A stretch of 64,000 nucleotides of DNA, from positions 115,938,219 through 116,002,218 of the forward strand of contig CM056577.1 in the NCBI GenBank assembly GCA_029721435.1. Direction: 5' to 3'. The notes under the pieces were generated by a model that saw only the letters and a list, made by a program, of their open reading frames with translations, did no database searches and was not told the DNA's origin. The DNA is from Gymnothorax reevesii. Taxonomy: Eukaryota > Chordata > Actinopteri > Anguilliformes > Muraenidae. Positions 35,764-43,110 of the stretch are shown piece after piece; the first letter of the stretch is position 1; each line of letters starts with the position of its first letter. The position numbers and the translations under genes were made by a program.

Positions 35764-35958
35764 GATGGCCCATTTAAATAGGCAATGATAAACGTAACGT
35801 TAATCCGTTATAAAAAAAGAAAACATGTAACGTATACAAAGTTGAAAGTTACATTTCCAACACCCATTCCAAGTTCAGCTGAGATGAAAACACTCATTCC
35901 TTCAACCTTGGCGATGTGGTGAAGAGCGGGCTAACATGGTACTCACTTTATACTTCAT
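2377..35958 (-). CDS. nedd9: NEDD9/HEF1/Cas-L docking protein, seven coding exons
   Basis: This is a Cas-family scaffold that, by family knowledge, sits at focal adhesions and links FAK and Src-family kinases to Crk and other SH2/SH3 partners in migration and cell-cycle control. Seven exons join in frame to 769 codons plus stop. Visible parts are the SH3 domain (about 5-65, ALYDN at 10-14, WW at 43-44), a substrate domain with 13 YxxP tyrosines (101, 141, 152, 176, 186, 196, 206, 222, 236, 252, 274, 291, 300), a serine-rich and helical region (about 315-495), YDYVHL at 553-558 and the Cas C-terminal domain (about 637-769). Every intron is phase 0 with GT-AG ends. NEDD9 is preferred over BCAR1 because of wording such as [22 protein letters not shown] and LLCFY. 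I see no internal stop or frameshift. The start is the MKYK exon, which matches mammalian NEDD9. Confidence 0.95.
3189..3278 (-). CDS. nedd9: nedd9 coding exon 6
   Basis: The exon has 30 codons (residues 560-589), from GKDEFERQQ to LEQEQ, with an ACAG acceptor and a GTAAGA donor. The sequence is charged and helical, as expected for the linker between YDYVHL and the C-terminal domain. It is close to mammalian NEDD9 and clearly different from BCAR1 (KTQKELLEKGS), which helps assign the paralogue. Both ends are phase 0. Confidence 0.94.
3515..3995. mobile_element. Probable DNA-transposon-derived repeat in nedd9 intron 5
   Basis: The segment begins with CAGTGGCCAC and includes AGCTTGAATGAACAAA followed by a degraded region reading like the helix-turn-helix part of a Tc1 transposase (frame with [12 protein letters not shown]). 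It looks like an internally deleted Tc1-type copy. I could not define both ends, so the limits are approximate. Confidence 0.4.
4215..5279 (-). CDS. nedd9: nedd9 coding exon 5 (large: YxxP repeats and serine-rich region)
   Basis: The exon has 355 codons (residues 205-559), with an ACAG acceptor and a GTGAGC donor. It holds seven YxxP motifs (206, 222, 236, 252, 274, 291, 300), then [13 protein letters not shown] and a serine-rich stretch, then a helical region from about residue 349 with [15 protein letters not shown], a NEDD9 signature. It ends in [10 protein letters not shown], whose YDYVHL is the Src-family SH2 docking site of Cas proteins. The exon is far richer in G+C than the flanking introns, which creates long but meaningless open frames on the opposite strand. 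Confidence 0.95.
5280..6280. other. nedd9 intron 4, no features
   Basis: This is the sequence between exons 5 and 4. I see only a moderately GC-rich block near 5700-6050 and a short CA run near 6090-6101. No conserved coding segment or transposon end was recognised. Confidence 0.5.
6281..6442 (-). CDS. nedd9: nedd9 coding exon 4 (tandem YDVP motifs)
   Basis: The exon has 54 codons (residues 151-204), with a GTAG acceptor and a GTAAGA donor. It carries four YDVP tyrosines at 152, 176, 186 and 196. The last three lie in near-identical 10-residue units at an exact 30-bp spacing. In the family, phosphorylated YDxP motifs recruit the SH2 domains of Crk and Nck. Both boundaries are phase 0. The mammalian counterpart has fewer and more diverged motifs, so the triplet looks like a local in-frame expansion. 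Confidence 0.92.
7072..7107 (+). pseudogene. Tc1 transposase fragment in nedd9 intron 3
   Basis: The plus strand reads [12 protein letters not shown], the well-known block that contains the second catalytic Asp of Tc1/mariner DDE transposases. Flanking sequence in the same frame (from about 6910) is too degraded to align by eye, and no terminal repeats were found. This is a relic inside the 919-bp intron 3 (6443-7361), which otherwise holds nothing I recognise. Confidence 0.6.
7362..7460 (-). CDS. nedd9: nedd9 coding exon 3 (substrate domain start)
   Basis: The exon has 33 codons (residues 118-150). It begins VVTPMRVGQ, which corresponds to the VITPVRTG segment of mammalian NEDD9, and contains one YDVP motif at residue 141. 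An ACAG acceptor and a perfect GTAAGT donor flank it. The exon is symmetric (phase 0 on both sides), so skipping would keep the frame and remove one docking tyrosine. Confidence 0.93.
7461..9807. other. nedd9 intron 2, exon-3-side part
   Basis: No exon was found. It contains an (AC)n run at 8186-8214 and shorter CA-rich tracts near 9168-9195 and 9310-9340. The open frames here follow CA/CT-rich low-complexity sequence and are not believable genes. Confidence 0.5.
8186..8214. repeat. (AC)n microsatellite
   Basis: About fourteen AC dinucleotides in nedd9 intron 2. Confidence 0.95.
9811..10662. repeat. 37-bp minisatellite, about 23 copies
   Basis: The unit starts GGCTCCAATGTAGAACTGAA on the plus strand and repeats every 37 bp with almost no indels. 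At least three variant types are present: one with GAAGAGGACC, one with GAATAAGACC, and one with AAAAAGTAATAGAACC. They are arranged as alternating pairs in parts of the array, so a 74-bp higher-order unit is visible. On the minus strand all three frames stay open because 37 is not a multiple of 3 and the unit lacks stops. The resulting long Ser/Val/Leu-rich frames are artefacts. Confidence 0.95.
10663..14782. other. nedd9 intron 2, central part
   Basis: There is no recognisable exon or transposase. A (GA)n tract lies at 11067-11096. Near 13285-13340 a TTCTAGATTAT-like motif recurs three times in AT-rich sequence. The remainder is unclassified. Confidence 0.45.
14783..15240. repeat. 43-bp minisatellite, about 10 copies
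   Basis: The unit contains CTTCCTCCTGTAGCACTACA followed by ATCCCAGCATCCTT and recurs every 43 bp. Central copies are nearly identical and the outer ones degrade (near 14650-14780 and 15190-15240), as expected for unequal exchange. It ends about 250 bp from the donor of nedd9 exon 2, inside intron 2. Confidence 0.93.
15490..15828 (-). CDS. nedd9: nedd9 coding exon 2 (SH3 domain)
   Basis: This exon encodes residues 5-117. The acceptor is a CCAG at 15829-15832 and the donor is GTGAG at 15485-15489; both boundaries are phase 0. The SH3 fold is shown by ALYDN, the [11 protein letters not shown]-loop segment, the WW pair and GIAPGN. Mammalian NEDD9 usually has Val where GIAPGN has Ala. By family knowledge, the SH3 domain binds proline-rich ligands such as FAK. 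After it come a short Ser/Ala/Gln-rich linker and the first YxxP motif, YQVP, at residue 101. Confidence 0.95.
15829..17975. other. nedd9 intron 1, exon-2-side part
   Basis: Near 15860-16400 the words CAGTGTGTTA, GTTACAGACAACTC and close variants recur irregularly every 50-100 bp, suggesting a very degraded tandem repeat. Nothing else is recognised. Confidence 0.4.
17976..18181. mobile_element. hAT-like MITE, 206 bp
   Basis: The element starts CAGGGGTGTCCAATCTTATC and ends with the inverted GATTGGACATCCCTG; the inverted arms are about 60 bp with mismatches. The flanks are GCTTAAGA (17968-17975) and GCTTCAGA (18182-18189), a 7-of-8 match consistent with an 8-bp hAT target duplication. It has no coding capacity. 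Related ends occur near 50868, 53490 and 58520. Confidence 0.75.
18321..19779. mobile_element. Non-autonomous hAT element with perfect 8-bp target duplication
   Basis: Inverted ends TAGGGATGCACCGAA (left) and TTCGGTGCATCTCTA (right) are bounded on both sides by ATATTGAT (18313-18320 and 19780-19787). An 8-bp duplication is the hAT signature. GGCCGAAA-type words crowd both ends. The 1459-bp interior has no frame longer than about 90 codons, so it cannot encode a transposase. It contains a tandem duplication of 132 bp. Confidence 0.88.
18751..19014. repeat. 132-bp tandem duplication inside the hAT element
   Basis: Copies at 18751-18882 and 18883-19014 both start GGAAACAGGCTTCACTTTCC and end near TTTGTTCACC. 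They are equal in length and differ by scattered substitutions, so the duplication is older than its last divergence but lies wholly within the element. Confidence 0.88.
19848..20082 (-). pseudogene. Orphan THAP-type zinc-finger exon
   Basis: The minus strand reads [17 protein letters not shown] and [11 protein letters not shown], the C-x4-C ... C-x2-H zinc pattern of a THAP domain, with 52 residues between the cysteine pairs (slightly long). It is followed in the right place by a perfect GTAAGT donor (19842-19847). The usual invariant Trp after the FP block is replaced (KERLVKLRR). THAP domains occur in P-element-like transposases and in host proteins. No second exon was found: a hAT element lies 60 bp away on one side and a Tc1 copy starts about 67 bp upstream of the ATG. 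Confidence 0.65.
20149..21561 (-). mobile_element. Tc1 element, internally deleted
   Basis: The ends are inverted: ATTCCGAAATAGCTGGGACA on the left and its counterpart TGTCCCAACTATTTCGGAAT on the right, near-complete for a fish Tc1 whose usual end starts TACAACCCC. The minus strand encodes transposase from [13 protein letters not shown] to [10 protein letters not shown] (20661-21122). It then jumps from GNHGRRVL to [13 protein letters not shown], showing loss of the central catalytic part. The C-terminal section ([16 protein letters not shown], near 20400-20470) is in another frame. It cannot be active. Confidence 0.88.
21650..22745. repeat. Complex repeat with four 145-bp tandem units and palindromic ends
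   Basis: The phrase GGCCCCTGGTGGCCAATCTA recurs at about 22105, 22250, 22393 and 22538, giving a unit of 143-145 bp over roughly 22085-22670. Before it, looser copies of AGGTCAATCGGACAAAT and related words occur near 21760, 21920 and 22050. The block is bounded by GGGGTATATCCCC (near 21680) and by a hairpin with ATATCCCC and GGGGATAT (22706-22738). I do not recognise a coding sequence, and the family is unclear. Confidence 0.8.
22746..24734. other. nedd9 intron 1, unclassified stretch
   Basis: It holds a (CA)n run at 24018-24052 and a GC-richer block near 23000-23400 without a believable exon. Open frames near 23303-23719 have low-complexity Ser/Arg/Leu content. Confidence 0.45.
24018..24052. 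repeat. (CA)n microsatellite
   Basis: About seventeen CA dinucleotides in nedd9 intron 1, preceded by a short CG-rich purine-pyrimidine alternation (ACGCGCGCAC) that extends the alternating tract. Confidence 0.95.
24735..24995. mobile_element. Degraded interspersed repeat
   Basis: Words such as CCAATCCATCGCAGGGCA, GGGCAACTGGGCTAAGGAG and AGCCTAGCATGTATGCC match the layout of a repeat that is very common in fish genomes, where a header ends in CCATCGCAGGGCAC and is followed by AGCCTAACCTGCATG. The copy is old and its ends are not definable. The family name is not certain. Confidence 0.5.
25029..25272. mobile_element. MITE with about 30-bp inverted repeats
   Basis: The left end starts GTCCCTGATTATGTCACCAG and the right end, read inverted, starts GTCCCCTATTTTGTCACCAG; both continue GCGCACAGC. 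The total is 244 bp with no coding capacity. I see no convincing target duplication, so the superfamily is open. Confidence 0.72.
25300..26041 (+). mobile_element. tRNA-derived SINE-type insertion
   Basis: The 5' head has a Pol III A box (TAGCTCACTCAGTTAAGG, 25305-25322) and a B box (GGATTCGAGTCCC, 25360-25372) at tRNA-like spacing. A second tRNA-like part with GTAGCTCAAGCGC and GTTCAAGTCCG follows (about 25482-25550). An A-rich tract lies at 25760-25775. Identical 14-bp copies of ATTACAGATAGCTG flank the block (25286-25299 and 26042-26055), like a LINE-type target duplication. The 270 bp after the A tract are unexplained, so the insertion may be composite. Confidence 0.65.
26056..27507. other. 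nedd9 intron 1, unclassified stretch
   Basis: This is AT-rich sequence in which I see nothing specific. ATTTCAGATGAAGTG near 26660 repeats a word also seen after the A tract of the neighbouring SINE (25778-25792), so part of that repeat may recur here. Confidence 0.4.
27508..27956. mobile_element. Short Tc1-type derivative
   Basis: The left end TACTGGTCAAAGTTTTAGAA and the right end, read inverted, TACCGCTCAAAAGTTTAAGA resemble each other and the common fish Tc1 terminus. At about 450 bp it is an internally deleted copy. Inside it, a phrase with CCATATGACTGTCCT is duplicated in tandem near 27850-27890. Confidence 0.6.
28440..30300 (+). mobile_element. Tc1 copy (defective) split by a nested insertion
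   Basis: The plus strand encodes transposase pieces: [19 protein letters not shown] (from 28452), then HGTVRNTIK (about 29291), [10 protein letters not shown] (about 29620), FYFQQDNGP (about 29885) and [11 protein letters not shown] (about 30160). Stops and frameshifts break it. ACTTGAATAGT near 30288-30298 is a partial right terminus. The left terminus is not clear. The coding part is interrupted at 28543-29282 by a TTAA-flanked fold-back element. Confidence 0.8.
28547..29278. mobile_element. TTAA-flanked fold-back (piggyBac-like MITE), nested in Tc1
   Basis: The whole element is a large imperfect palindrome of two arms of about 360 bp, centred near 28930. It starts AGGAGAACTCTGGTGTGAAA and ends with the inverted TTTCACACTGGAGTTCTCCT (one indel-level difference). 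TTAA stands on each side (28543-28546 and 29279-29282). TTAA duplication is the piggyBac signature. Removing the element and one TTAA brings the Tc1 reading frame (ISEDV before, [10 protein letters not shown] after) back into register. Confidence 0.85.
30301..33219. other. nedd9 intron 1, unclassified stretch with CA repeats
   Basis: (CA)n tracts lie at 31617-31647 and 32065-32110, and a short GACACA array near 30582-30602. Cytosine-rich low-complexity sequence covers about 32880-33080. No exon or transposase was recognised. Confidence 0.45.
33220..33625. repeat. Compound TG/GA minisatellite, about five long units
   Basis: A phrase like TCTTACAGAGAAGTGTG followed by AACGTTTGTGAGAG recurs at about 33255, 33310, 33405, 33476 and 33575. 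Each is followed by a different length of TG and GA dinucleotides. The unit of about 55-105 bp therefore contains its own variable microsatellites. Open frames on the minus strand across it are low-complexity artefacts. Confidence 0.8.
33626..35720. other. nedd9 intron 1, exon-1-side part
   Basis: No transposon ends or coding sequence were recognised. The part nearest exon 1 (about 35220-35720) is richer in CpG than the rest of the intron, as expected around a promoter. Confidence 0.4.
35721..35761. repeat. (TG)n microsatellite in nedd9 intron 1
   Basis: About twenty uninterrupted TG dinucleotides lie roughly 185 bp inside intron 1 from the exon 1 donor. Runs this long are usually length-polymorphic and may form Z-DNA. 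Confidence 0.95.
35947..35958 (-). CDS. nedd9: nedd9 coding exon 1 (MKYK)
   Basis: Only four codons, for Met-Lys-Tyr-Lys, are coding, followed directly by a GTGAGT donor (plus-strand 35941-35946). Mammalian NEDD9 also begins with MKYK from a separate first exon, and that match is why I chose this start. An A stands at position -3 of the start context. The exon is too short to find by ORF length; it was located by the start, the four codons and the donor. It is separated from exon 2 by a 20.1-kb intron. Confidence 0.88.
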
Positions 35959-36150
35959 CCTCAGGACCCGGGATTCAAGATCTCAGTGCGTCCAGAAGAG
36001 AAACAAAACATCCGCTGTGTTTATCACTGAGAAATCATGTGAAAGTGACGTGGAGCGAGCGATGGTTAAAGTAGTACAGCCATACAAAAAACAATCTTGT
36101 ATCAAGATGTTGGAGAAAAGTGTTTCCTCCAGCAGCGAAGGATAAACTCC
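35959..36150 (-). promoter_or_regulatory. nedd9: nedd9 5' leader with three short upstream ORFs
   Basis: The presumed 5' UTR contains three ATG-initiated upstream ORFs on the minus strand: five codons at 36066-36083, four codons at 36024-36038, and sixteen codons at 35961-36011. The stop of the third ends two bases before the nedd9 ATG. None is in frame with and joined to the main ORF. If transcription starts near 36150, all three lie in the mRNA and could limit translation of nedd9. The transcription start is inferred from promoter motifs, not measured. Confidence 0.6.
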
Positions 36151-36296
36151 CACTCAGCGCAGTCGAGGCAGTGCCGTGGAATATAGTGCTTAATAGGAGA
36201 CCGCGCGCTCCCATCGGTGACTGGACGGCTCATTTACATGTCAGAGCCGCGATTGGTCAATCTGCGCCCCCCGCCCCCCGCCCCCCGCCTCCTCGC
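36150..36296 (-). promoter_or_regulatory. nedd9: nedd9 proximal promoter (GC boxes, CCAAT, TATA-like)
   Basis: Read on the minus strand there is a run of three to four overlapping GC boxes (36264-36289), then a CCAAT box inside GACCAATCG (plus-strand ATTGG at 36252-36256), an octamer-like ATGTAAAT (about 36233-36240), and a TATA-like CTATATT near 36179-36186. The order and spacing fit a start site near 36150. The nedd9 first coding exon lies about 190 bp further along. Factor binding (Sp1/KLF, NF-Y) is inferred from motif type. Confidence 0.65.
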
Positions 36297-36361
36297 TTGT
36301 AAATGGCGTAAATGGCGTGTGACGTAGGCCTGTGGAACCCCGTCCAGAGAGCACTTCTATA

Positions 36362-37580
36362 TACACTCACCGGCCACTACATTAAGTACACCTTGCTTGA
36401 ACCAGGTTGGAACCCTTTTGCCTTCAGAATTGCCATAATTTTATCGTGGCATAGATTCAAAAAGCTGCTGGAAACAGTCCTTAGACATTTTGGTCCATAT
36501 TGACATGATAGCATCACGCCATTGCTGCGGATTTGTTGGCTGTACATCCTTGATGAAAATCTCCTGCTCCACCACATCCCAAAGGTGCTCCAGGATATCT
36601 GGTGACTGTGGAGGCTATTTGAGTTCAGAGATCTCATTGTCACGTTCAAGAAACCAATATGAGATGATTTGAGCTGTGTGACATGGCAAGTTATCCTGCT
36701 GGAAAAAGATGGGTACACTGTGGTCATACATGGATGGACATGGTCAGCGACAATACTCAGGTCGGTTGTGGCTTTAAACAACGCTCAATCGATCGATTGT
36801 GGCTTTATACAACACTCAATGGATAATATGATGCCCAAAGTGTGCCAAATAAATATCCCCACCACCACCACCAGCCTGAACCATTGATACAAGGCAGGAT
36901 GGATCCTGGCTTTTGTGTACTTTACACCAAAGTCTGACCTGTCCATTTGAATGGTGCGGCAGAAACCAAGACTCATCAGACCAGGCAACGTTTTTTCACT
37001 CTTCATTGTCCACTCTTGGTGACCCCGTGTGAATTGTGGCCTCAGTTTCCTGTTCCTAGCTGATAGGAGTAGCGCTCGGTGTGGCCCTCTGCTGCTGTAC
37101 CCCATCTGCTTCAAGGTTCAACATGCTGTGCTTTCAGAGATGCTCTTCTGCATACCTCTGTTTTAACAAGTGGATATTTGAGTTACTGAAGCCTTTCTAT
37201 CAGCTCGAACCAGTCTGGCGATTCCCCTCTGACCCCTGACATCAACAAGACACTTTCGCTCAGAGAACTGCCACTCATTGGATATTTTCTCTCTCTCTGA
37301 CCATTCTGTGTAAATCCTTGAGATGGTTGAGCATGAAAATCCCAGTACATCAGCAGCTGCTGCAATATTCAACCCAGCCCGTCTAGCACCAACAATCATG
37401 CCACGTTCAAAGTCACTTAAATCAGCTTTCTTCCCCATTCTGATGCTCGGTTTGAACTTCAGCAGATCATCTTGACCATGTCTACATGCCTAAATGCATT
37501 GATGTGATTGGCTGATCATTATATATTGACGTCAATGACCAGCTGAACAGGTGTACCTAACAAAGTAGTCAGTGAGTGTA
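36362..37580 (-). mobile_element. Tc1/mariner element with broken transposase, next to nedd9 promoter
   Basis: Inverted ends beginning TACACTCAC (left) and ending GTGAGTGTA (right), with terminal TA dinucleotides, bound a copy of about 1.2 kb. The minus strand encodes Tc1 transposase pieces: an N-terminal helix-turn-helix segment with DFERGMIVGARRAGL (37163-37438), then middle and C-terminal pieces in other frames (36785-37114, 36377-36781). Frameshifts and stops make it inactive. It begins about 65 bp beyond the GC boxes of the nedd9 promoter. Confidence 0.88.
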
Positions 37581-40500
37581 TTTAGTACTAATACTATGCT
37601 GTCTCTGAAATGCACGTGCCAACACCGCCATTGTGTTTATTTTGGATTACTGCTTCTCAAAGTATGTTTACGGCAAGACAGGTGATGGAGTTGTAGACAA
37701 CACAACAAAAAAAGTACCCAAGGGGTTGAGTTGATGACACAAAAAATTAATCATCAAATCAATAACTGATTAACAGGATCCAAGTTTCCATTTACTTGAT
37801 GCCTTAATTGTACATTAATTTAGTCTTCAGTCAATTGCATTTACGGAAAAAATATCATTGTAAGAAATGTAGATAAATCACTGCACAAATCAAAAGCTTG
37901 GGCAAACCATACCTCTGTAACAGTACAGTAGGCTGCTCTGTTTTTCTTTTTAGTAACATTCAAGTTGTTCAACTTATGTAAATGGCCTCAAATGGCACAT
38001 TGAAAGGTAATAGAGCCCATAACTTCGGAAATCTTAAAGAAGACATAAAGGAATGGAAAAAACCGAATAACTTAAAAATGAATTTAAATTCCATAGCCAT
38101 GAATGTATAAAATTTCATAACCAAATGAGACGGCCCTTGCAAAACATATATCAGAGTACGCAGAGCAATAATTATTCAAAATGGTGGTCAGTTTGACTGA
38201 TTTGAGATTAGGCTAGTTTTAAATAAAAGGTGTTTATTTCTTTTAAAAAATAATTATTTGAAAAATTTGGGCGACTGTCTCAGTATAACTATGATCTCTT
38301 GCCAGGCTGATAATAATACAGTATTTTTGTGTTTGCACTCCTGTACATTCTCTGAAGATATTACTAGATTTATTATTGATAACACTTACCATAAAATAAG
38401 TAGTCCATGAATATTGCATCATATTAAGCTTATCTAGACAGAGATGAGTTCATGGCTTTTTGATCTGTCAATCCACAGTCTGGAATAGTCAAGTTGAGGA
38501 GCACAAGTATAGATTTTTTAATAAGCCAGTATGAAACAATATAACACCAGTGTTAAGTGATGTGTGAGGAATTTCAGCCACACACAAATTTAGCAAAGCA
38601 TGTCAGTTAGACCTCCAAAAAACCAAATAAAGATTTAAATCTGAAGAGTTTAGTAGCTGCCATTTGTAATCTGCCAGCCAGTAGCGTGTCTTGTCACCTC
38701 TTTATCTCAAACGGGAATCCAACAGATTCAGGTATGAAGGAAGATAATGCAAGTGAACTGTATATTATCCTCTTTATCCATGGCTGGATTGAGATAAACC
38801 CACACAACCCCAGGTGTACCCCATGGCTGGAGCTGAGGCAGGTTTCAGGATCTGACGTGTGCTGGGGCAGCGAGAAGACTTTCATCAGCCGGATACACAA
38901 TGGCGAAATATAGGTGAAGCTGTTGTAACTTGTTCTTAACTTAGAAAAAAAAATGTGTGTTCACTGTTTCCTGTTTCATTTTCCAAAAAACCTTCCCTGG
39001 GGCATTGAATTAAGAAAGACAAGCAGAGTGATTTTCTGCACTCCTGTCATTACCTTTCAAACCTTTTTTTTTTCTAATTGTATGCTTTCAGCGATAACTA
39101 ATGCGCAAGATATTGACAAAGCAACTCCAATTAACTAGAGGAGGTTCTTTGGAAGTAATATGTCTGTGCAAGACATCAACCCCCATATTTTCTTAAGTAG
39201 AAAAGGCGTGTTCATGAGGTCATGGTAGTCGACCACGCCTCCTTTGTCAGAAGCACTGACTCATTCTACAACTGCCCATAAAGTAATCTGATTACATCAC
39301 CCCATAATTGCCAGGCAGACACTCATATTTCAAGCTGTTTATCGGGCTTTCAATTTTACATTCTGATAACAAATGGATCTTTGCTCCAACAGATTATTTG
39401 AAATTTAGCTTAGCTACGAGAAAAGCTGTGCTTAGAATTTCCTATGAGTAATATCAATTGGATGAGTGTCATTAATTAAAATGTTCAAAAAGAGATGAGT
39501 GTCATTCTTCAAAATGTTCAAGAGGAGAATCCCATGATATGTAAAATCCCTGCTATGAACAATGCAGTCTAAAGCCACCACCCGGGCTCCGATATCTGAC
39601 TCCCCAATGAAACTGTTGAACGCGCAGTATTCAACCAAGTTTTCCACTTCCTCTTGTGAAGCGATCTACTTGACCTCAAATAATATGGTTTCAAAGCCAG
39701 CCACATCAACAGAAAATGCTTCCTTCTGAGCTGAAAAACTCATTCAGTCTGCAAACGGTCTCAAGTCCACATCTAGTGACTGCATTCAATTCACTTGAAC
39801 CATCATGTCAGCACTGTGCTGCACCCAAAACATGACAGGTGTCTTGGGTGCTGCACTCAGTTGGATGTGGTCCTAGGCCGGCCCGGACATGCAAACCAGG
39901 TGACTAATAAGGTTCCATTGTCGCAAAGCAGGAGTCACCATATGTCAGTGCTCAATCTGTAATTAGTGCTCGCAGCCTGTCAAGGTTTTAGTTTAAGAGA
40001 AGAAGAGGACTCCAATCACTGCACAGAGGTATCAGGTTACTTGATAGAAGACTACTCCCCACGGGCCATTGGATATTCCTCACCATTTTTTTTCATCCAA
40101 AAGAAGTTATTCACCCAAGTTTCAACCAAGTACAATACCTCTAAATGTCAGTTGTTTGGTACATGAAAGCCCCTAGAAGGTGTTGCAGCTGACAGACCTC
40201 AATGGCATGTAAAGCTGTATGTTGAAATCCCATCTAACATCAACAACCATCACAAACTAAGGGACTCCACCTTCAGTCAAGTCATGAGTCAGTCACCCAA
40301 AATCATGCAAAATTCAGCCTTTAGGTCACCAATAACAATAATGAGCCGCTCAAGGCAGTCCTTTGCCAAAATAATAGCACATGGAATATACAATCAGTTG
40401 TGCTTGAACCATTTCATTTAAATGAAATAAATATCCATGGGATCTACATATTTCTCACTCCCATCTTGACCCTGTTTCTGCCTGGCTTAACCACAGCAAT

Positions 40501-41451
40501 AGGAACAACATTGTTTGAAATTACAGCCATTCATGCCAATATTTTCTCTGAAAATGGTGCCCAGCAAGCGCTGTTTTCACTGGCGAAAGTACAAGGCTTA
40601 AGGTTTGGAAGCACAGCTTTGTCCTTTCGAGTATGAAAGTTTTGAGGTTTCTCTGGTAGGGATTCGGAACACTGAAATAGCTTGCTGATGATGGTGTCAG
40701 ATTCCTTCCTGGTGTATGTGGTGAAGAGTCCAGCATGGTTTAATTCAGTCAGAAAAGGGGAAAAAATGACTTTGTCATTAGTTTATTTAAAGATTGTCAC
40801 CAAAATATTGAGCTCTTTGATTTCCATCTTTCTGGTTAAAGTCAACAATCAAATATAATTATATTTAGCGTACCAATCCTGATCTTTCTGGCTAAACATT
40901 TTTTCACATTCCCCGCCCACTCCGAATCCTTGGCTGGATTTTATACAAAACAAAACTGAGTTCTCATGGGATCAATAAACAAAGCATGGTCAATGTTCAT
41001 AACTAAACAAAATTTCAAGATAGCTTGCAAAAAAAAAAAAAAAAAAAAAGCTCGTCACTGCTGATGCGCTATTGCATGCTCGCACTCAACTGTGATGTTT
41101 GCTCCATCATGAGTGGCAAACTGTTCTCTGCACAGGATGGGGTGTCTCTTCACACTTCAAAAAAATGTTGCACCAGCAAAAATTATTCAAACCACAGTTG
41201 TGAGAAAAGTTCAGATACAACATTATCCTGTTGTCCCATGTTACAGCTTTAATCACAAGTTTTTGTGAAAATGGCCAGTTATTGCATTAATTTCTTTTTC
41301 ATACAACAGAAAAAAACAGGTTTAAGGACCAAAAAAGCTTTAACAAGCAAGTTAATATTTGAGAATAATCACAATATGAACACACAAGCACTTTTTATGA
41401 CCCAGCATTCAAAACACAGTCACTCACACTCATTATTTCTCACACACAAAT

Positions 41452-41493
<42 letters not shown>

Positions 41494-41900
41494 ATACAAT
41501 GATGCACTGGGGTTTTGAAGACTTAAAATTTTACTCATAATTCTCTCTCTAGATGCATTTATCACTCTCTCATAAACATACCCCCAAGCCCCAACCCCCA
41601 CCCAAGCAGGCAAAAATACAAACATATACTCTCCTACATACATCATGTTATGATGCCAGCTGACAAAAGGCAAATAAAAGCTGCATTGATGCGGACTCAC
41701 CCTGGCCTGTGTGTGTCCCTGACGTGTTGAGGCAGATCTGGAGTGTAGGGTGATGAGAACTGAGAGGACACACCCAAGTCACTATCAGGAAATGGCCACC
41801 GCGAGGATGCTGGGGACCCATGTGACCTGACATCAGATACCACACAAGCCCCCAGCTCACACGGCCTCCTATCCCCTCAACCACTCACTTTCATGCCGAT
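37581..41900. other. Gene-free DNA upstream of nedd9
   Basis: I see no exon. The simple repeats are a run of about 22 A at 41029-41050 and (AC)n at 41453-41486. The rest is AT-rich unclassified sequence. Confidence 0.45.
41453..41494. repeat. (AC)n microsatellite upstream of nedd9
   Basis: About seventeen AC dinucleotides, then AAACACACA. Confidence 0.93.
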
Positions 41901-42685
41901 ATACACATCATTCATTTTGCTCTTACAACCGCTACAACCTTTCTAGAATAAATGCAATTATTTGTTTTAATCTTGCACCACATACATCCTTCATCTTACT
42001 CTTAAGCTTAATATATTGTTCTATTACTCTCGCACTAAATACATCCATCATCTTACTCTTAAGTGAAATGCATCTTTGATGTGACTCTTACACCAAATAT
42101 GATGATAAATCCAGTGGAGGGCCTTCAGTAACCTCACCTTTTTCTGCATGATTGTTCTCAAGTTGTTCCCATTTAAGTATGCCCAATTAATAATCACATA
42201 TTACATTAACTGAATATCAAGACCAATACATGGCCTATAATGATGAAGAAATAGTAATGACAAAATGATTGCCTATAAGCCACATTGATAAAATTGATGC
42301 GACATTTTTTGTTTATAATTTTTTGCATTTATTCAGATTTTGCTGTCTTTACAATCCCACCTCGCTGCCTATCAACGCACTTTATTTGTGACTATATTCA
42401 TAATTTAACATGGCCTCTTAACATACCTTATTGCTAAATTAGCATCGCAAACTAATTTATGCAAAACTGTGCCATTTCATGTGCTGCATGAGCTTAGAGT
42501 ATCTGAAAGACATATTGATATTTTACGTCATCATTCATGTACAGAAGAGAACGCCTCATAACTTCGTAATCCACAGTACAAACAATAGCTGATTGTTATT
42601 GAAAATCAATTTGACAGTTATTCTTCAAATTAGTCTTTGCAACAGCAGCTAATTAGGCAAAATAAGCCGTGGCAGTATTACTTAA

Positions 42686-43110
42686 TTGTAGCCTGACGAA
42701 GTCAGGCGGCTACTATGGATTCATGCTTGTCATCTCCCTCTCGACGCTGTCCGTAGACATTTCCTTGCGGGAGCTCTACAGGCTGTAATTTTTGACTGAT
42801 TACTTTCATTTTTGTTTGGACTTGTGTTATACTTCACTAATGTCATCTACCGATTCCGGTTGCCGTGGCAACAGCATTGGCAGAGTAATGCACAAATTTG
42901 TGCTGAAACATAGACACTTCCTTGTGGACGCTGCACAGGCTGCATTTTTGACCAATTACTTTCATATTTGGTAAGGACATGTGTTATACTTATGGTATGA
43001 CTTCTATCGATTTTGGTTGCTACGGCGACAGTAATAGCCGAATAATACGCAAGAAAGGGGAGAAATGGGCTTTCGGGGGCAGTCACGGCCGACCGGACTG
43101 TCTAGTTAAG
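42686..43110. mobile_element. Interspersed repeat with two internal 157-bp copies
   Basis: It begins GTAGCCTGACGAAGTCAGG and ends GGACTGTCTAGTTAA. Inside, the phrase CAGGCTG...TTTTTGAC...TTACTTTCAT occurs twice, 157 bp apart (from 42779 and 42936), followed each time by a GATT(C/T)(C/T)GGTTGC word. It has no coding capacity. I recognise it as a fish-type dispersed repeat but cannot name the family. Confidence 0.6.

Noticed and set aside
2377..35958. Assignment as BCAR1 (p130Cas) instead of NEDD9
   Set aside because: MKYK first exon, [22 protein letters not shown] and the C-terminal wording all follow NEDD9.
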